From contig LUZO01000145.1 in assembly GCA_001603685.1 (NCBI GenBank), positions 1 through 19,108 of the forward strand: DNA of 19,108 bases. Reading direction: 5' to 3'. Shown one piece after another: positions 1-7,227 of the stretch. The position numbers and the translations under genes were made by a program. A model generated the notes under the pieces. The model had not been told where the DNA came from. It saw nothing but the letters and a program-made list of their open reading frames with translations, and searched no databases. Origin of the DNA: Bacteroidales bacterium Bact_23 (GTDB lineage: Bacteria; Bacteroidota; Bacteroidia; Bacteroidales; Lentimicrobiaceae). Within the stretch, counting starts at the first letter, position 1. Each line of letters starts with the position of its first letter.

Positions 1-29
1 GTTTAATATTCTACTTTAACATATTAAAC
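1..29. repeat. AT-rich inverted repeat downstream of the EamA gene
   Basis: GTTTAATAT (1-9) is matched by its exact reverse complement ATATTAAAC (21-29) around an 11-base spacer. It begins nine bases past the stop codon of the minus-strand EamA gene, so it could be a weak transcription-end hairpin. The bases that would hold a T-tract lie outside the window, so this cannot be decided here. Confidence 0.35.
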
Positions 30-37
30 ATTCCGGC

Positions 38-946
38 TTATCGTTTTTCCGGCTTGAAAAACAGCACCAGGGCAACGCCCGCCATTACCGCCGTAGCGCC
101 CACAATATCGAACCAGAACATCTTTTCGCCCAGGAACAGTACACCGCCTATGATGGCAATAATGGGATTCAGGTTGCTGAAGATGCTGATTTTGGAGGCC
201 GGGATATAAACGAGCGAATAATTCGAAAGATAAGAGGTCAGCACCGACGACAGCACACCCAGATACAGCACCGACCAGGTGAAAGGCATATGGACAAACG
301 GCTGAAAATAAATTGCAACGCTGCCGTTCATGGCATGGCGCGTAAGGCTGATCAGGTTGAAGGCGATAAAACCGATGGTAATCATTATGGCGGTTACACC
401 CAGCGAATTGTAGCGCTGCATAATCTTTTTCCCGATGACAAAGTAGCCGATCATCGAGATAACCGAAAGCAGCAACAGAATGATTCCCCAAACATTCTGG
501 CTTTGAATGCCGTTTTTATGCCAGAAGATAAAAATAAGCGCCGAAACCGACAGCGCCACTCCGGATTTCTGCCAGAAAGTGGTCCTCTCCTTCAGGAAGA
601 GCCATCCGGCAACAAGCATGAATACGGGGAGGAAAGCAAATATCACACCGGCTTCGGAGGCGGTGGAATATTGCATTCCCAGCGCCTGCAGGGCGAAAAA
701 CAGCAGCGGATAGAACAGCGATATGCCCAGAATGGAAATGCGGTCGCGGGGTGCAATTTTGGGAATCCTGATTACGCCGGCTGCCAGCAATGCAATAACC
801 GTAAGAAAAGCAACGGTGAAGCGGTGTGCCAGCAGGTCGTATGGATTGGCGTATGCCAGTCCGATTTTCACAAAAATGAAGGAGAGGCCGGTAATCAGCG
901 TCATCAGCGAGAGGCCGGCATAGGCAGTGACTTCCTTATTCGTCAT
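38..946 (-). CDS. EamA/DMT-family transporter
   Basis: This 302-residue, very hydrophobic protein has about ten predicted membrane helices and almost no soluble part, the usual size and layout of the EamA branch of the drug/metabolite transporter superfamily. Two tandem EamA repeats are visible, roughly residues 10-142 and 152-296. Each ends with a family-like segment: FLKERTTFWQKSGVALS in the first and FLGEKMFWFDIVGATAVMAG in the second. Proteins of this type sit in the cytoplasmic membrane and export or import small metabolites; the substrate cannot be told from the sequence. It starts at an ATG and ends in a short basic tail (KPEKR). It is the last gene of the minus-strand run, 112 bases after the pRiA4b-family gene, and I see no clear TAnnTTTG box in that gap. 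The family call is secure; the function is open. Confidence 0.9.
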   Translation of the reverse strand: MTNKEVTAYAGLSLMTLITGLSFIFVKIGLAYANPYDLLAHRFTVAFLTVIALLAAGVIRIPKIAPRDRISILGISLFYPLLFFALQALGMQYSTASEAGVIFAFLPVFMLVAGWLFLKERTTFWQKSGVALSVSALIFIFWHKNGIQSQNVWGIILLLLSVISMIGYFVIGKKIMQRYNSLGVTAIMITIGFIAFNLISLTRHAMNGSVAIYFQPFVHMPFTWSVLYLGVLSSVLTSYLSNYSLVYIPASKISIFSNLNPIIAIIGGVLFLGEKMFWFDIVGATAVMAGVALVLFFKPEKR

Positions 947-1058
947 AGTTCAGTTCAGTTTTGGGAGTAAGAGTAGTTCTCCGGAAGAAGGAATCTACTG
1001 AATGATGCTGAATCGGTATGCCTTGCTGAGTGTTTTCAGTGGAATTCAGACTCCGGAT

Positions 1059-1628
1059 TTACTGTCTTCTTTTCCCATGCAGCATTTCGTTCACCTCATC
1101 TACATTAAAATACTCAGGGTCAAAGTCCTCCATTCTCCATTCCTCGTAGTCGGCATATTCCTCATGTTCAGGATTCCCGATAACTTCAAGAAGATGAGCA
1201 TACCCCCACACACCACCGCAATCCTCAGGCGGGCAGTTCATCTTCCCTGCAACACAAACAGGATATTTCTGCGTTTTATCGTAAGGCAATATCTTTTCCA
1301 GTTTGATGTTATGCATCCAGCTATCACCAAAATCGTATTCATAAACAATTTTATCCTTTTCACTTTGCAGCAAGTCTGAGACTTTTACTTTTTTCTTCCT
1401 GATATCAATGTCATCCCCATTATCCCAGCCAAATTCCGGGTCTTTTTCCAGATAATAGACATTCTCTTTAACGAATTGATACATGTGCGAATTTGTCCAA
1501 CCCATTACAGTCTGGATAAGATAATGAAAATCATTAAGTAACATATCCGAAGGAATTAAAACCCGCCTCCAGATAGCTGGTTTTGAGCTCATAAGTTCAA
1601 TTTTAATCTGATACCCGCTTTTTGCCAT
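1059..1628 (-). CDS. pRiA4b ORF-3 family protein
   Basis: The 189-residue product matches the plasmid pRiA4b ORF-3 family (a family of unknown function) along its whole length. The N-terminal block KPAIWRRVLIPSDMLLNDFH followed by MGWTNSHMYQF is the family hallmark. The middle block YEYDFGDSWMHNI and the cysteine-containing block CPPEDCGGVWGY followed by NPEHEEY are also typical. I start it at the ATG at 1628; a TTG two codons upstream (1634) is in frame but less likely. There is no signal peptide or membrane segment, so it should be cytoplasmic. The family is common on plasmids and in accessory regions, but nothing else here looks mobile. A TAAATTTG box and a 27-bp palindrome lie just upstream, suggesting its own promoter and perhaps an operator. 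No biochemical function can be assigned. Confidence 0.88.
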   Translation of the reverse strand: MAKSGYQIKIELMSSKPAIWRRVLIPSDMLLNDFHYLIQTVMGWTNSHMYQFVKENVYYLEKDPEFGWDNGDDIDIRKKKVKVSDLLQSEKDKIVYEYDFGDSWMHNIKLEKILPYDKTQKYPVCVAGKMNCPPEDCGGVWGYAHLLEVIGNPEHEEYADYEEWRMEDFDPEYFNVDEVNEMLHGKRRQ

Positions 1629-1653
1629 TTTCAATTGTGTTTGATGAATGCGT

Positions 1654-1661
1654 CAAATTTA
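1654..1661 (-). promoter_or_regulatory. -7 box of the pRiA4b-family gene
   Basis: On the minus strand this reads TAAATTTG, a full match to the Bacteroidota -7 consensus TAnnTTTG, 25 bases before the ATG at 1628. No convincing TTG element is seen 19-21 bases upstream, so the promoter call rests on the -7 box and position. Confidence 0.45.
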
Positions 1662-1680
1662 CAATGCAAAGTGATATAAC

Positions 1681-1707
1681 TGAATAATTTTAAGAAGAAA
1701 TTATTCA
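1681..1707. repeat. Palindrome upstream of the pRiA4b-family gene
   Basis: TGAATAATTT (1681-1690) and AAATTATTCA (1698-1707) are perfect 10-bp inverted arms around a 7-base spacer. The element lies about 20 bases upstream of the TAAATTTG box, about where the -33 region would be expected. No T-tract follows on either strand, so a regulator binding site fits better than a terminator. No regulator gene lies beside it. Confidence 0.55.
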
Positions 1708-1779
1708 CAATTACCGGCAATTAAAGCTTTCCCGAAAAAATCAGGGCAAGACCGGTTGCACATCCAATATTCCGGCCGG

Positions 1780-2670
1780 CTATCCCACTTTTAAGAACCG
1801 TTTTTTCACCATCAGTGTAATTACCGTACCGGCGACAAACGGAAAGGTAAGCTGTATCAGGCTCATTTTAAACATGGCCATGCTGATCAGCAGGGTAAGG
1901 ATTACGGCCAGCAGCGCCCACAGCAGATCCTTAGCCTTATTTCCGGAAAGGGCGATGGCGCTCAGCACGGCATTGTAGCCGAACAGTCCGAAGATCAACG
2001 CATCGGCCGGCGCCGATAGCAGGGCAGCCAGAAGGGTTGACAGCATGCCTCCCGCAATTCCGTAAACCGCTGCAGTTCTGGAGTTTGCCAGAACGCCGGC
2101 AAAAAAGAGGAACCCCGCCAGGATGCTTCCCTGAAAAATCACCTGCCCGTATCCCCTGAACATAATTGCGAATTCGGGATCGGTTGTCTGCTCAAAGGGC
2201 GGCAGCGAAGCGGGCGCCATGGGATAGAACCGGTGAAGAATGAAAATGCTGATCCAGGCAACCAGAACAAATGGAAAGGTGAATGCCGGCAACTTTTTTA
2301 CGATAAAAAAATGCTGAAGCATGGCTGCCGCAGCGGCACCCGCAACAATCATCGCCCAGACCGTAAACCGCGGTTCGAAATAAAGCACCAGCGCCACGCC
2401 AACCAGTGCAGGACTGAATCCATACAATCCCTTTTTCGTTTCGCCGGAGTCGTACCCCATCACCATTGCCGTAACGGTTCCGGTAACTACGGCCAGCAGG
2501 GCAGCCAGCCCCATCACGGGAGAACCGTAAAAAATTCCGGCCAGAAAAAAGAGGCCGGTCAGGGCGTTTTCCTGAAGCATAATTTGCCCCAGCCCCCTGA
2601 AAACAGTTCGTATGAAAGTCTGTATCCTGCAGTTGAGACCGTCGCCGTTAAAGGATTTTCGTTTCTGCAT
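1780..2670 (-). CDS. Urea transporter (UT family)
   Basis: The 296-residue membrane protein has the internal duplication of UT-family urea channels. GLGQIMLQENALTGLFFLAG (about residues 27-46) is echoed by GYGQVIFQGSILAGFLFFAG in the second half. Each half ends in a pore-type signature, GLYGFSPALVGVAL and GLFGYNAVLSAIALSG. In the first copy a serine stands where the asparagine of the usual GYN motif is expected. Around ten membrane helices are predicted, preceded by a soluble N-terminus of about 20 residues. Such proteins form trimers in the cytoplasmic membrane and let urea move down its gradient. No urease gene is in the window. It begins 45 bases after the DUF488 stop, so co-transcription with the genes upstream is likely. 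Confidence 0.88.
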   Translation of the reverse strand: MQKRKSFNGDGLNCRIQTFIRTVFRGLGQIMLQENALTGLFFLAGIFYGSPVMGLAALLAVVTGTVTAMVMGYDSGETKKGLYGFSPALVGVALVLYFEPRFTVWAMIVAGAAAAAMLQHFFIVKKLPAFTFPFVLVAWISIFILHRFYPMAPASLPPFEQTTDPEFAIMFRGYGQVIFQGSILAGFLFFAGVLANSRTAAVYGIAGGMLSTLLAALLSAPADALIFGLFGYNAVLSAIALSGNKAKDLLWALLAVILTLLISMAMFKMSLIQLTFPFVAGTVITLMVKKRFLKVG

Positions 2671-2715
2671 TTATCTTCTCCGGTTGTAAAAGCAATTTTT
2701 CTGCGGGCAAATATA

Positions 2716-3252
2716 CTACTCTTCATCCGAGTACAGAATGCGCCCGTTTACGATCCTTGCCGGAGTGGTGTAGGTGTGCTCCTGTGCCTTTCCCACCCCC
2801 ATAATGTGCAGTACCGTCCATCCCTTTGCTTTCAGACAATCGGACACCATGGAGCGGTGGCACCGCCACCAGAGGGCTTCGGCGCACATAAAAGCGGTTC
2901 TCCGCTTCAGCGCAATCAGCTCAAGGCCGGCAACCGCCTCTTCAAATTCCGAACTCTCCATATAATCGGCATATCCACGGAACGAATCGTTCTGCCAGCG
3001 GGTGTTTTTCGAATCCTTCTTCACCCTGCGCCTGCCGCCCAACTCCTTAATATGGATGTATTCAATGCCGTTTTCCCTCAGAAACACTTCAAGAACTTCC
3101 TTGTTGAAATGCGGGTACTTCCGTGAGCCGGGCAAGCCTCTGATGTCGGCAACAAGCTGTATCTCAAACGACTGAAGCATGGCCAGAAACTCCTCCGCAC
3201 TGTGGTTCGAATGGCCTATGGTATAGATGATATGTTCCGTTTGCCCGCTCAT
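2716..3252 (-). CDS. DUF488 family protein
   Basis: This is a 178-residue soluble protein of the DUF488 family. It shows the family pattern: YTIGHSNHSAEEF near the N-terminus (TIGHS at residues 11-15), DIRGLPGSRKYPHFN (DIR at 36-38), and the C-terminal MCAEALWWRCHR block, with Cys123, Glu125 and Cys131-His132-Arg133. The conserved cysteine and histidine suggest a catalytic or metal site, but no activity is established for the family as far as I know. The ATG overlaps the stop codon of the upstream glycosylase-family gene by four bases (ATGA), which implies translational coupling and a shared role or at least fixed stoichiometry. Length is normal and nothing appears broken. Confidence 0.9.
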   Translation of the reverse strand: MSGQTEHIIYTIGHSNHSAEEFLAMLQSFEIQLVADIRGLPGSRKYPHFNKEVLEVFLRENGIEYIHIKELGGRRRVKKDSKNTRWQNDSFRGYADYMESSEFEEAVAGLELIALKRRTAFMCAEALWWRCHRSMVSDCLKAKGWTVLHIMGVGKAQEHTYTTPARIVNGRILYSDEE

Positions 3253-3941
3253 CCCCTGTTACCGAATGCCTGAATGTATTTGTCAATGTAAAGCAGCTTA
3301 TCCTTCGACTTGTATTGCTGAATAAAGCGGGGATGTTCCAGAACCGTGAGGCGGTCGAAAAAACCGGCCTCTTCATTCAGTTTTTCGATAAAATCCGCAT
3401 TTTTCCTGCCCAGCACAAACACCTCATCATTGGCTAGACCCAGGCTGAAATGCTTTTCCAGGGTTTCGATCATGTAGCTCTTTACCATTTTGAAAAGGCT
3501 GGTGTCGTCGTAGTAATTGGCATTCACCCACTTACCCTGCCTATTCAGGTGGATGATGGCCAGTGCAAAAGGCGAATTGATGTAAAAATCACGGTAAAAC
3601 TTTTCGGCGCCGCCATATTCTGCAATCATATCGTACACAAAGACCGACGATACTTCATGCGTATGCACCGATTCCATCTTAATGCCGCAGATGCTCTCCA
3701 GGCGTTTGGTATCCGAGAAAGGAACGCCGGTGGTTCCCGCCCCGTGCCTCCCCGGGTTTATTCCCAGAATCAGCCTTCGCCGGTGATGGTCGTTATAGAA
3801 TTTCCGGTAAAACCTCTCCATCACCTGCATGGTTTCAGGATTTTCCAGAAACGGATTCATAACCATGAAACCATCAGGCAACGAACCGGTATAGTGGAGG
3901 TTCCGGTTGAATTCAATAACTTTATCTGCAAAGGTTTTCAT
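3249..3941 (-). CDS. SMUG2-like uracil-DNA glycosylase family protein
   Basis: The 230-residue product belongs to the uracil-DNA glycosylase superfamily, closest to the SMUG2/DUF4918 group found in Bacteroidota. Motif 1 is LILGINPGRHGAGTTGVPFS (GINPG at residues 60-64), resembling the SMUG1 motif GMNPGPFGMAQTGVPF. Motif 2 is reduced to EHPRFIQQY (His203-Pro204-Arg205). Enzymes of this class remove uracil or damaged pyrimidines from DNA and start base excision repair. The asparagine in motif 1 and the histidine in motif 2 are the expected catalytic residues. The gene starts 16 bases after the mgtC-like stop and overlaps the DUF488 start by four bases. Substrate (uracil, hydroxymethyluracil or another base) is not decidable from sequence alone. 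Confidence 0.85.
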   Translation of the reverse strand: MKTFADKVIEFNRNLHYTGSLPDGFMVMNPFLENPETMQVMERFYRKFYNDHHRRRLILGINPGRHGAGTTGVPFSDTKRLESICGIKMESVHTHEVSSVFVYDMIAEYGGAEKFYRDFYINSPFALAIIHLNRQGKWVNANYYDDTSLFKMVKSYMIETLEKHFSLGLANDEVFVLGRKNADFIEKLNEEAGFFDRLTVLEHPRFIQQYKSKDKLLYIDKYIQAFGNRG

Positions 3942-3957
3942 TGGAATTGAAAGGGGA

Positions 3958-4629
3958 TTATTGCTGCCAGCTAACTGCTTTAACCGACCCGGCAGCTTTC
4001 AGGTTATTCAGGATTGCATCGAGCCTGTTTAATTCAAGATTGCTGAACCGGATTAAAATGATGTTGTCATCCTCTTCTTTTTCAATGCTCATTGAATGGA
4101 TTCTCAGGCCGTGTTCGGCATGCAGTTTGCTCAGCAAAACGCCATAATCGGCATCGGGTACAGTGATGATCCTCAGCGTTTTATAGTTGAATTTCCGGAA
4201 GAAGTAGCGATCCAGCGGATTCAGTGCCCACAGGATAATAAGGGCTATCAGAGTGGTTGCAGTGGCGGCAAAGTACATACCGCCTCCGGTTGCCAGTCCG
4301 ATTGCGGCTACCGTCCACAGCCCGGCAGCGGTGGTTAAACCTCTTACAACGCCATCTTTCAGAAAGAGAATGGCTCCGGCGCCGATAAAACCGATTCCGC
4401 TGACCACCTGTGCAGCAACCCTCGACGGATCCAGTACCACATGGTCGGTCCCCAGAATATCGGCAAAACCAAAAGCCGAAACCATCATAATCAGGCTTGA
4501 GCCGACGCAAACCATCATATGGGTGCGCAGCCCGGCAGCCCAGTTTTTGCGCTCCCGTTCAAGCCCGATCAGCGCGCCGAAAAGTGAGGCGAGCAGCAAA
4601 CGGATCAATACTTCATGCCATGGTAACAT
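3958..4629 (-). CDS. MgtC/SapB family membrane protein
   Basis: This 223-residue protein has the full MgtC/SapB layout. There are four or five N-terminal membrane helices up to about residue 137, then a soluble C-terminal domain from about residue 150 that looks ACT-like. Family motifs are GLERERKNWAAGLRTHMMVC (residues 22-41), RVAAQVVSGIGFIGAGAILF (70-89) and VRGLTTAAGLW (95-105). MgtC of pathogens modulates ATP synthase and survival at low magnesium; environmental members are mostly uncharacterised, and the role here is unknown. It starts at ATG 4629, 75 bases after the flavin oxidoreductase stop, with a small hairpin in the gap, and is followed 16 bases later by the glycosylase gene. An operon is likely, though a functional link is not obvious. 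Confidence 0.9.
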   Translation of the reverse strand: MLPWHEVLIRLLLASLFGALIGLERERKNWAAGLRTHMMVCVGSSLIMMVSAFGFADILGTDHVVLDPSRVAAQVVSGIGFIGAGAILFLKDGVVRGLTTAAGLWTVAAIGLATGGGMYFAATATTLIALIILWALNPLDRYFFRKFNYKTLRIITVPDADYGVLLSKLHAEHGLRIHSMSIEKEEDDNIILIRFSNLELNRLDAILNNLKAAGSVKAVSWQQ

Positions 4630-4666
4630 GTTTGGTGGTTTCTCTTCTACTATACGAACAATTTTC

Positions 4667-4686
4667 TACGGCTTTTTCCTGCCGTA
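4667..4686 (-). repeat. Small hairpin between the oxidoreductase and mgtC-like genes
   Basis: TACGGC (4667-4672) and GCCGTA (4681-4686) form a perfect 6-bp stem with an 8-base loop in the 75-base gap. On the minus-strand transcript no T-tract follows it, so it is at most a weak attenuating or processing hairpin. Confidence 0.3.
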
Positions 4687-4704
4687 ACAAGGCTTTTATT
4701 TTTT

Positions 4705-5760
4705 CTACGGTTTCCCTCTCTCGTACTGTACCGGAAAAAAGCATGGTTCCCCGGCTTCGAATGCCGCATGTACCGGAAGGTAGGGATTCCTCAGCAATGC
4801 CCTTCCGGCCAGAATAAGGTCAGCCTTTCCTGACTGCAGAATCTCTTCAGCCATGGCTGCCTCTTCAATCATGCCAACGGTTCCGGTCATGATGCCGGTC
4901 TTCTCCTTTATTTCTGCCGCCAGCGGAAGCTGATAGGCATTGTACGGGTTGATCTTTGCATCATAAATATTCCCGCCCGACGAAACATCCATCAGATCAA
5001 CGCCATGGGTTTTCAGGATTCCGGCAAGTTTTACACTCTGTTCCAGATCCCAGCCGCCGTCAGGCGCATACTCGGTGCCCGAAATCCTGACAAACAGGGG
5101 CTTGTCGTTTCCAATTGCGGCAACCACTTCTTCCACCACTTCCACCAGAAAACGGATGCGGTTTTCGAAACTGCCGCCATATTCATCCTTTCTCTGGTTG
5201 GATACCGGCGAGAGAAACTGATGCAGCAGATATCCGTGCGCCGCATGGATTTCCACCAGGTCGAAACCGGCGTCAATTGCACGGCGGGCCGCTGCTCCGA
5301 ACGATTTCACTATCCTTCTGATCTCATCCACGGTAAGCACCTCCGGGATCCTGTCGGCCGGTTGAAACGGAATTGCGCTCGGCCCTTTGGTAATCCACCC
5401 TCCATCTTCCGGTGCCACCTCCTTCCCCGAAAGGGTTGACCCCTTCCTGCCGGAATGGTTGAGCTGGATACCGATTTTCGTATCCGTATGCTGATGGATG
5501 TAATCCACAATCCGTTTCAGCGGCGCTTTCTGAACATCAGTCCACAGACCAAGGCAGCCGCGGGTAATCCGCCCCTCCGGCTCCACGCCCGTAGCTTCAG
5601 CAATAATCAGCCCGACACCGCCCTGCGCGCGGCTTACATAGTGGACAAAATGGAAATCACCGGCCATTCCGTCGGTGGCGGAATACATGCACATGGGCGA
5701 CATTACCCAGCGGTTGCTTAGTTTAACTGATTTAATTTCAAGAGGTTGGTATAACAACAT
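4705..5760 (-). CDS. NADH:flavin oxidoreductase, YqjM-type old yellow enzyme
   Basis: The 351-residue product is an FMN-binding TIM-barrel enzyme of the old yellow enzyme family, closest to the YqjM (thermophilic-like) class, which reduces activated C=C bonds with NAD(P)H. Numbering from the chosen start, the class-specific Cys24 and Tyr26 lie in SPMCMYSATDG. The catalytic histidine pair and nearby tyrosine are in EIHAAHGYLLHQFLSP (His172, His175, Tyr177). Further conserved blocks are QLNHSGRKG near residue 100, RISGTEY, and LILAGRALLRNPYL near the C-terminus. I place the start at ATG 5760. A TTG at 5781 is in frame but would lie at or before the expected transcription start, and the protein from 5760 begins LLYQPLEIKSVKLSNR as family members do. 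It heads the minus-strand run. The natural substrate is unknown. Confidence 0.92.
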   Translation of the reverse strand: MLLYQPLEIKSVKLSNRWVMSPMCMYSATDGMAGDFHFVHYVSRAQGGVGLIIAEATGVEPEGRITRGCLGLWTDVQKAPLKRIVDYIHQHTDTKIGIQLNHSGRKGSTLSGKEVAPEDGGWITKGPSAIPFQPADRIPEVLTVDEIRRIVKSFGAAARRAIDAGFDLVEIHAAHGYLLHQFLSPVSNQRKDEYGGSFENRIRFLVEVVEEVVAAIGNDKPLFVRISGTEYAPDGGWDLEQSVKLAGILKTHGVDLMDVSSGGNIYDAKINPYNAYQLPLAAEIKEKTGIMTGTVGMIEEAAMAEEILQSGKADLILAGRALLRNPYLPVHAAFEAGEPCFFPVQYERGKP

Positions 5761-5782
5761 AACATTCGGGTTAAAAATCAAA

Positions 5783-5814
5783 CAAAGTTACGCATTTGCA
5801 TTCAGGAAGATAAA
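5783..5814 (-). promoter_or_regulatory. Promoter of the flavin oxidoreductase gene
   Basis: On the minus strand, TAACTTTG (5783-5790) matches the TAnnTTTG -7 consensus, and TTTA (5811-5814) is three of four to the TTTG -33 element with a 20-base spacer. Transcription would start near 5777, which favours the ATG at 5760 over the TTG at 5781 as start codon. Confidence 0.6.
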
Positions 5815-5898
5815 CGAAATCGCAGCCATGAATGTTTATCCACAGCCACCGGTACCGGCCAATCACCGGCAGAACAGAAAAGCAGGCAGAAACGACCT

Positions 5899-7122
5899 TC
5901 AGTGAAATGCAGTAATCAGCAATTCGAGGTCTTTGTGTGGCAGATGGAAATATTCGCTGATGTATCTGTTGGTGGAAATCCCGTTGAACAGGTAAACGCT
6001 GTTGCGCACGCCGCTGTCGGAGCGCAGGATATTGTTGATACCACCCTCTTCTCCAACCTTTATCATTATGGGTGCCAATAGGTTACTCAGCGCCAGCGAT
6101 GCGGTTCTCGGCACCCTCGAAGGAATGTTGGGCACACAATAATGGGTAACACCGTACTTCTGGAATACGGGATTTTTATGGTTTGTCAGTACCGAAGTTT
6201 CGAAACAACCGCCCTGATCAATGCTTACATCGATCACAATGGCGCCGGGCTTCATTTGCTGCACCATCTCTTCGGTAACACAAACCGGCGACAGGCCTGC
6301 CTGCGACCTGACAGCCCCAATGGCAACAACGGCAGAACGAAGCGCTTCTGCAATGACTTTCGGCTGTAACACACTGGTGTAAATTCTCGTTCCCAGGTTG
6401 TTTTGCAACCTGCGCAACCGGTACACCGAGCTGTCGAACACTTTTACCAGAGCACCCATGCTCATAGCGGCACGCGCAGCATATTCGCCAACGGTACCGG
6501 CGCCGAGAATAACCACTTCAGTGGGCGAAATTCCGCTGAGACCGCCAAACATCAGCCCAAAACCATATTCAGGATGGCTGAGGTATTCGGCAGCAATCAG
6601 TATGGAAGTGGTACCGGCAATCTCCGACATGGCACGGATTACCGGGAAGTTGCCGTCACGGTCTTTCAGATACTCATAAGCAAGGGCGGTGATCTTTTTG
6701 GCTGCCAGTTGCCTGAAATGGGTTTCGGTAAGGCCTGCCAGATTCAGTGAAGAGAGCAGCACCTGCTTGCCGCGCATCATCTCAATTTCATCGGCTGTTG
6801 GCGGAGCTACCTTAATAATGACATCACACTGAAAAACGGAGGCTGACTCGTACACCATCTCAGCACCTGCTTCGCTGAACTCATTGTCGGGATAGTGAGA
6901 AGCGGTGCCGGCTCCTTTTTCTACCAGTACCCGATGACCGGCTTTTACCAGCAGATTCACCGCATCGGGAACCAGCGGAATGCGGTTTTCCAGCCGGGCT
7001 GTTTCCTTAGGAATGCCAATGGTAAGACGGATTGACCTGCCGGGAACCTCAAGCCTCTCCTCCTGCGGCATAAGGGAGGTGACATGTTGTGAGAACATGA
7101 TAAAATCCTGCTGCTCTTCCAT
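5899..7122 (-). CDS. ald: Alanine dehydrogenase/PNT family protein
   Basis: This 407-residue protein belongs to the alanine dehydrogenase / NAD(P) transhydrogenase alpha family. The N-terminal substrate domain starts TIGIPKETARLENRIPLVP after an extra lead of about 30 residues. The NAD domain carries VVILGAGTVGEYAARAAMSMG (about residues 203-223), then IDVSIDQGGCFETS and CVPNIPSRVPRTAS. By eye against the Mycobacterium enzyme, the pyruvate-binding Arg47 and Lys104 and Asp302 are kept. The catalytic histidine of FLHLA is replaced by Asn127 in SLNLA. Alanine dehydrogenase (alanine to pyruvate plus ammonia, NAD-linked) is therefore the family name rather than a proven activity. It lies downstream of tsaE, with its own promoter-like region containing an inverted repeat. 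The symbol is given by family only. Confidence 0.85.
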   Translation of the reverse strand: MEEQQDFIMFSQHVTSLMPQEERLEVPGRSIRLTIGIPKETARLENRIPLVPDAVNLLVKAGHRVLVEKGAGTASHYPDNEFSEAGAEMVYESASVFQCDVIIKVAPPTADEIEMMRGKQVLLSSLNLAGLTETHFRQLAAKKITALAYEYLKDRDGNFPVIRAMSEIAGTTSILIAAEYLSHPEYGFGLMFGGLSGISPTEVVILGAGTVGEYAARAAMSMGALVKVFDSSVYRLRRLQNNLGTRIYTSVLQPKVIAEALRSAVVAIGAVRSQAGLSPVCVTEEMVQQMKPGAIVIDVSIDQGGCFETSVLTNHKNPVFQKYGVTHYCVPNIPSRVPRTASLALSNLLAPIMIKVGEEGGINNILRSDSGVRNSVYLFNGISTNRYISEYFHLPHKDLELLITAFH

Positions 7123-7152
7123 TTTAGCGTTTTTGTTTTTCGGAACGCTAAA
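7123..7152. repeat. Inverted repeat at the ald promoter
   Basis: TTTAGCGTT (7123-7131) and AACGCTAAA (7144-7152) are perfect 9-bp arms with a 12-base spacer. One arm touches the ald start codon and the other overlaps the -7-like box at 7148-7155. Because the expected start of transcription is near 7142, the element would act mainly as DNA, that is as an operator, rather than as an RNA hairpin. Confidence 0.55.
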
Positions 7153-7179
7153 TTACAAAAAAAAGAGGCAGCTTCACAA
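7148..7179 (-). promoter_or_regulatory. Putative ald promoter
   Basis: On the minus strand TTG (7177-7179) is followed after 21 bases by TAATTTAG (7148-7155), one mismatch from TAnnTTTG. The box is about 25 bases before the ald ATG. The mismatch and the overlapping palindrome fit a regulated, weaker promoter, but this is inference. Confidence 0.45.
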
Positions 7180-7227
7180 CTTAATCGGAGGATCAGGCAA
7201 TGTTTGAACAATAAAAGCGGAAATGCC

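Noticed and set aside
1059..1628. Sign of a mobile element because the family was first named from a plasmid
   Set aside because: No integrase, transposase, direct repeats or attachment site is seen around it, and the flanks look like ordinary chromosomal genes.
2233..3126. 297-codon open frame on the plus strand spanning two minus-strand genes
   Set aside because: It crosses the urea transporter and DUF488 genes and their gap, with no domain and shadow-like composition.
4253..4687. Plus-strand open frames over the mgtC-like gene
   Set aside because: MgtC motifs are clear on the minus strand; these frames are shadows.
5840..5880. CCGGT-rich palindromic stretch downstream of ald
   Set aside because: Stems are only about five base pairs with no T-tract, so I do not call a terminator.
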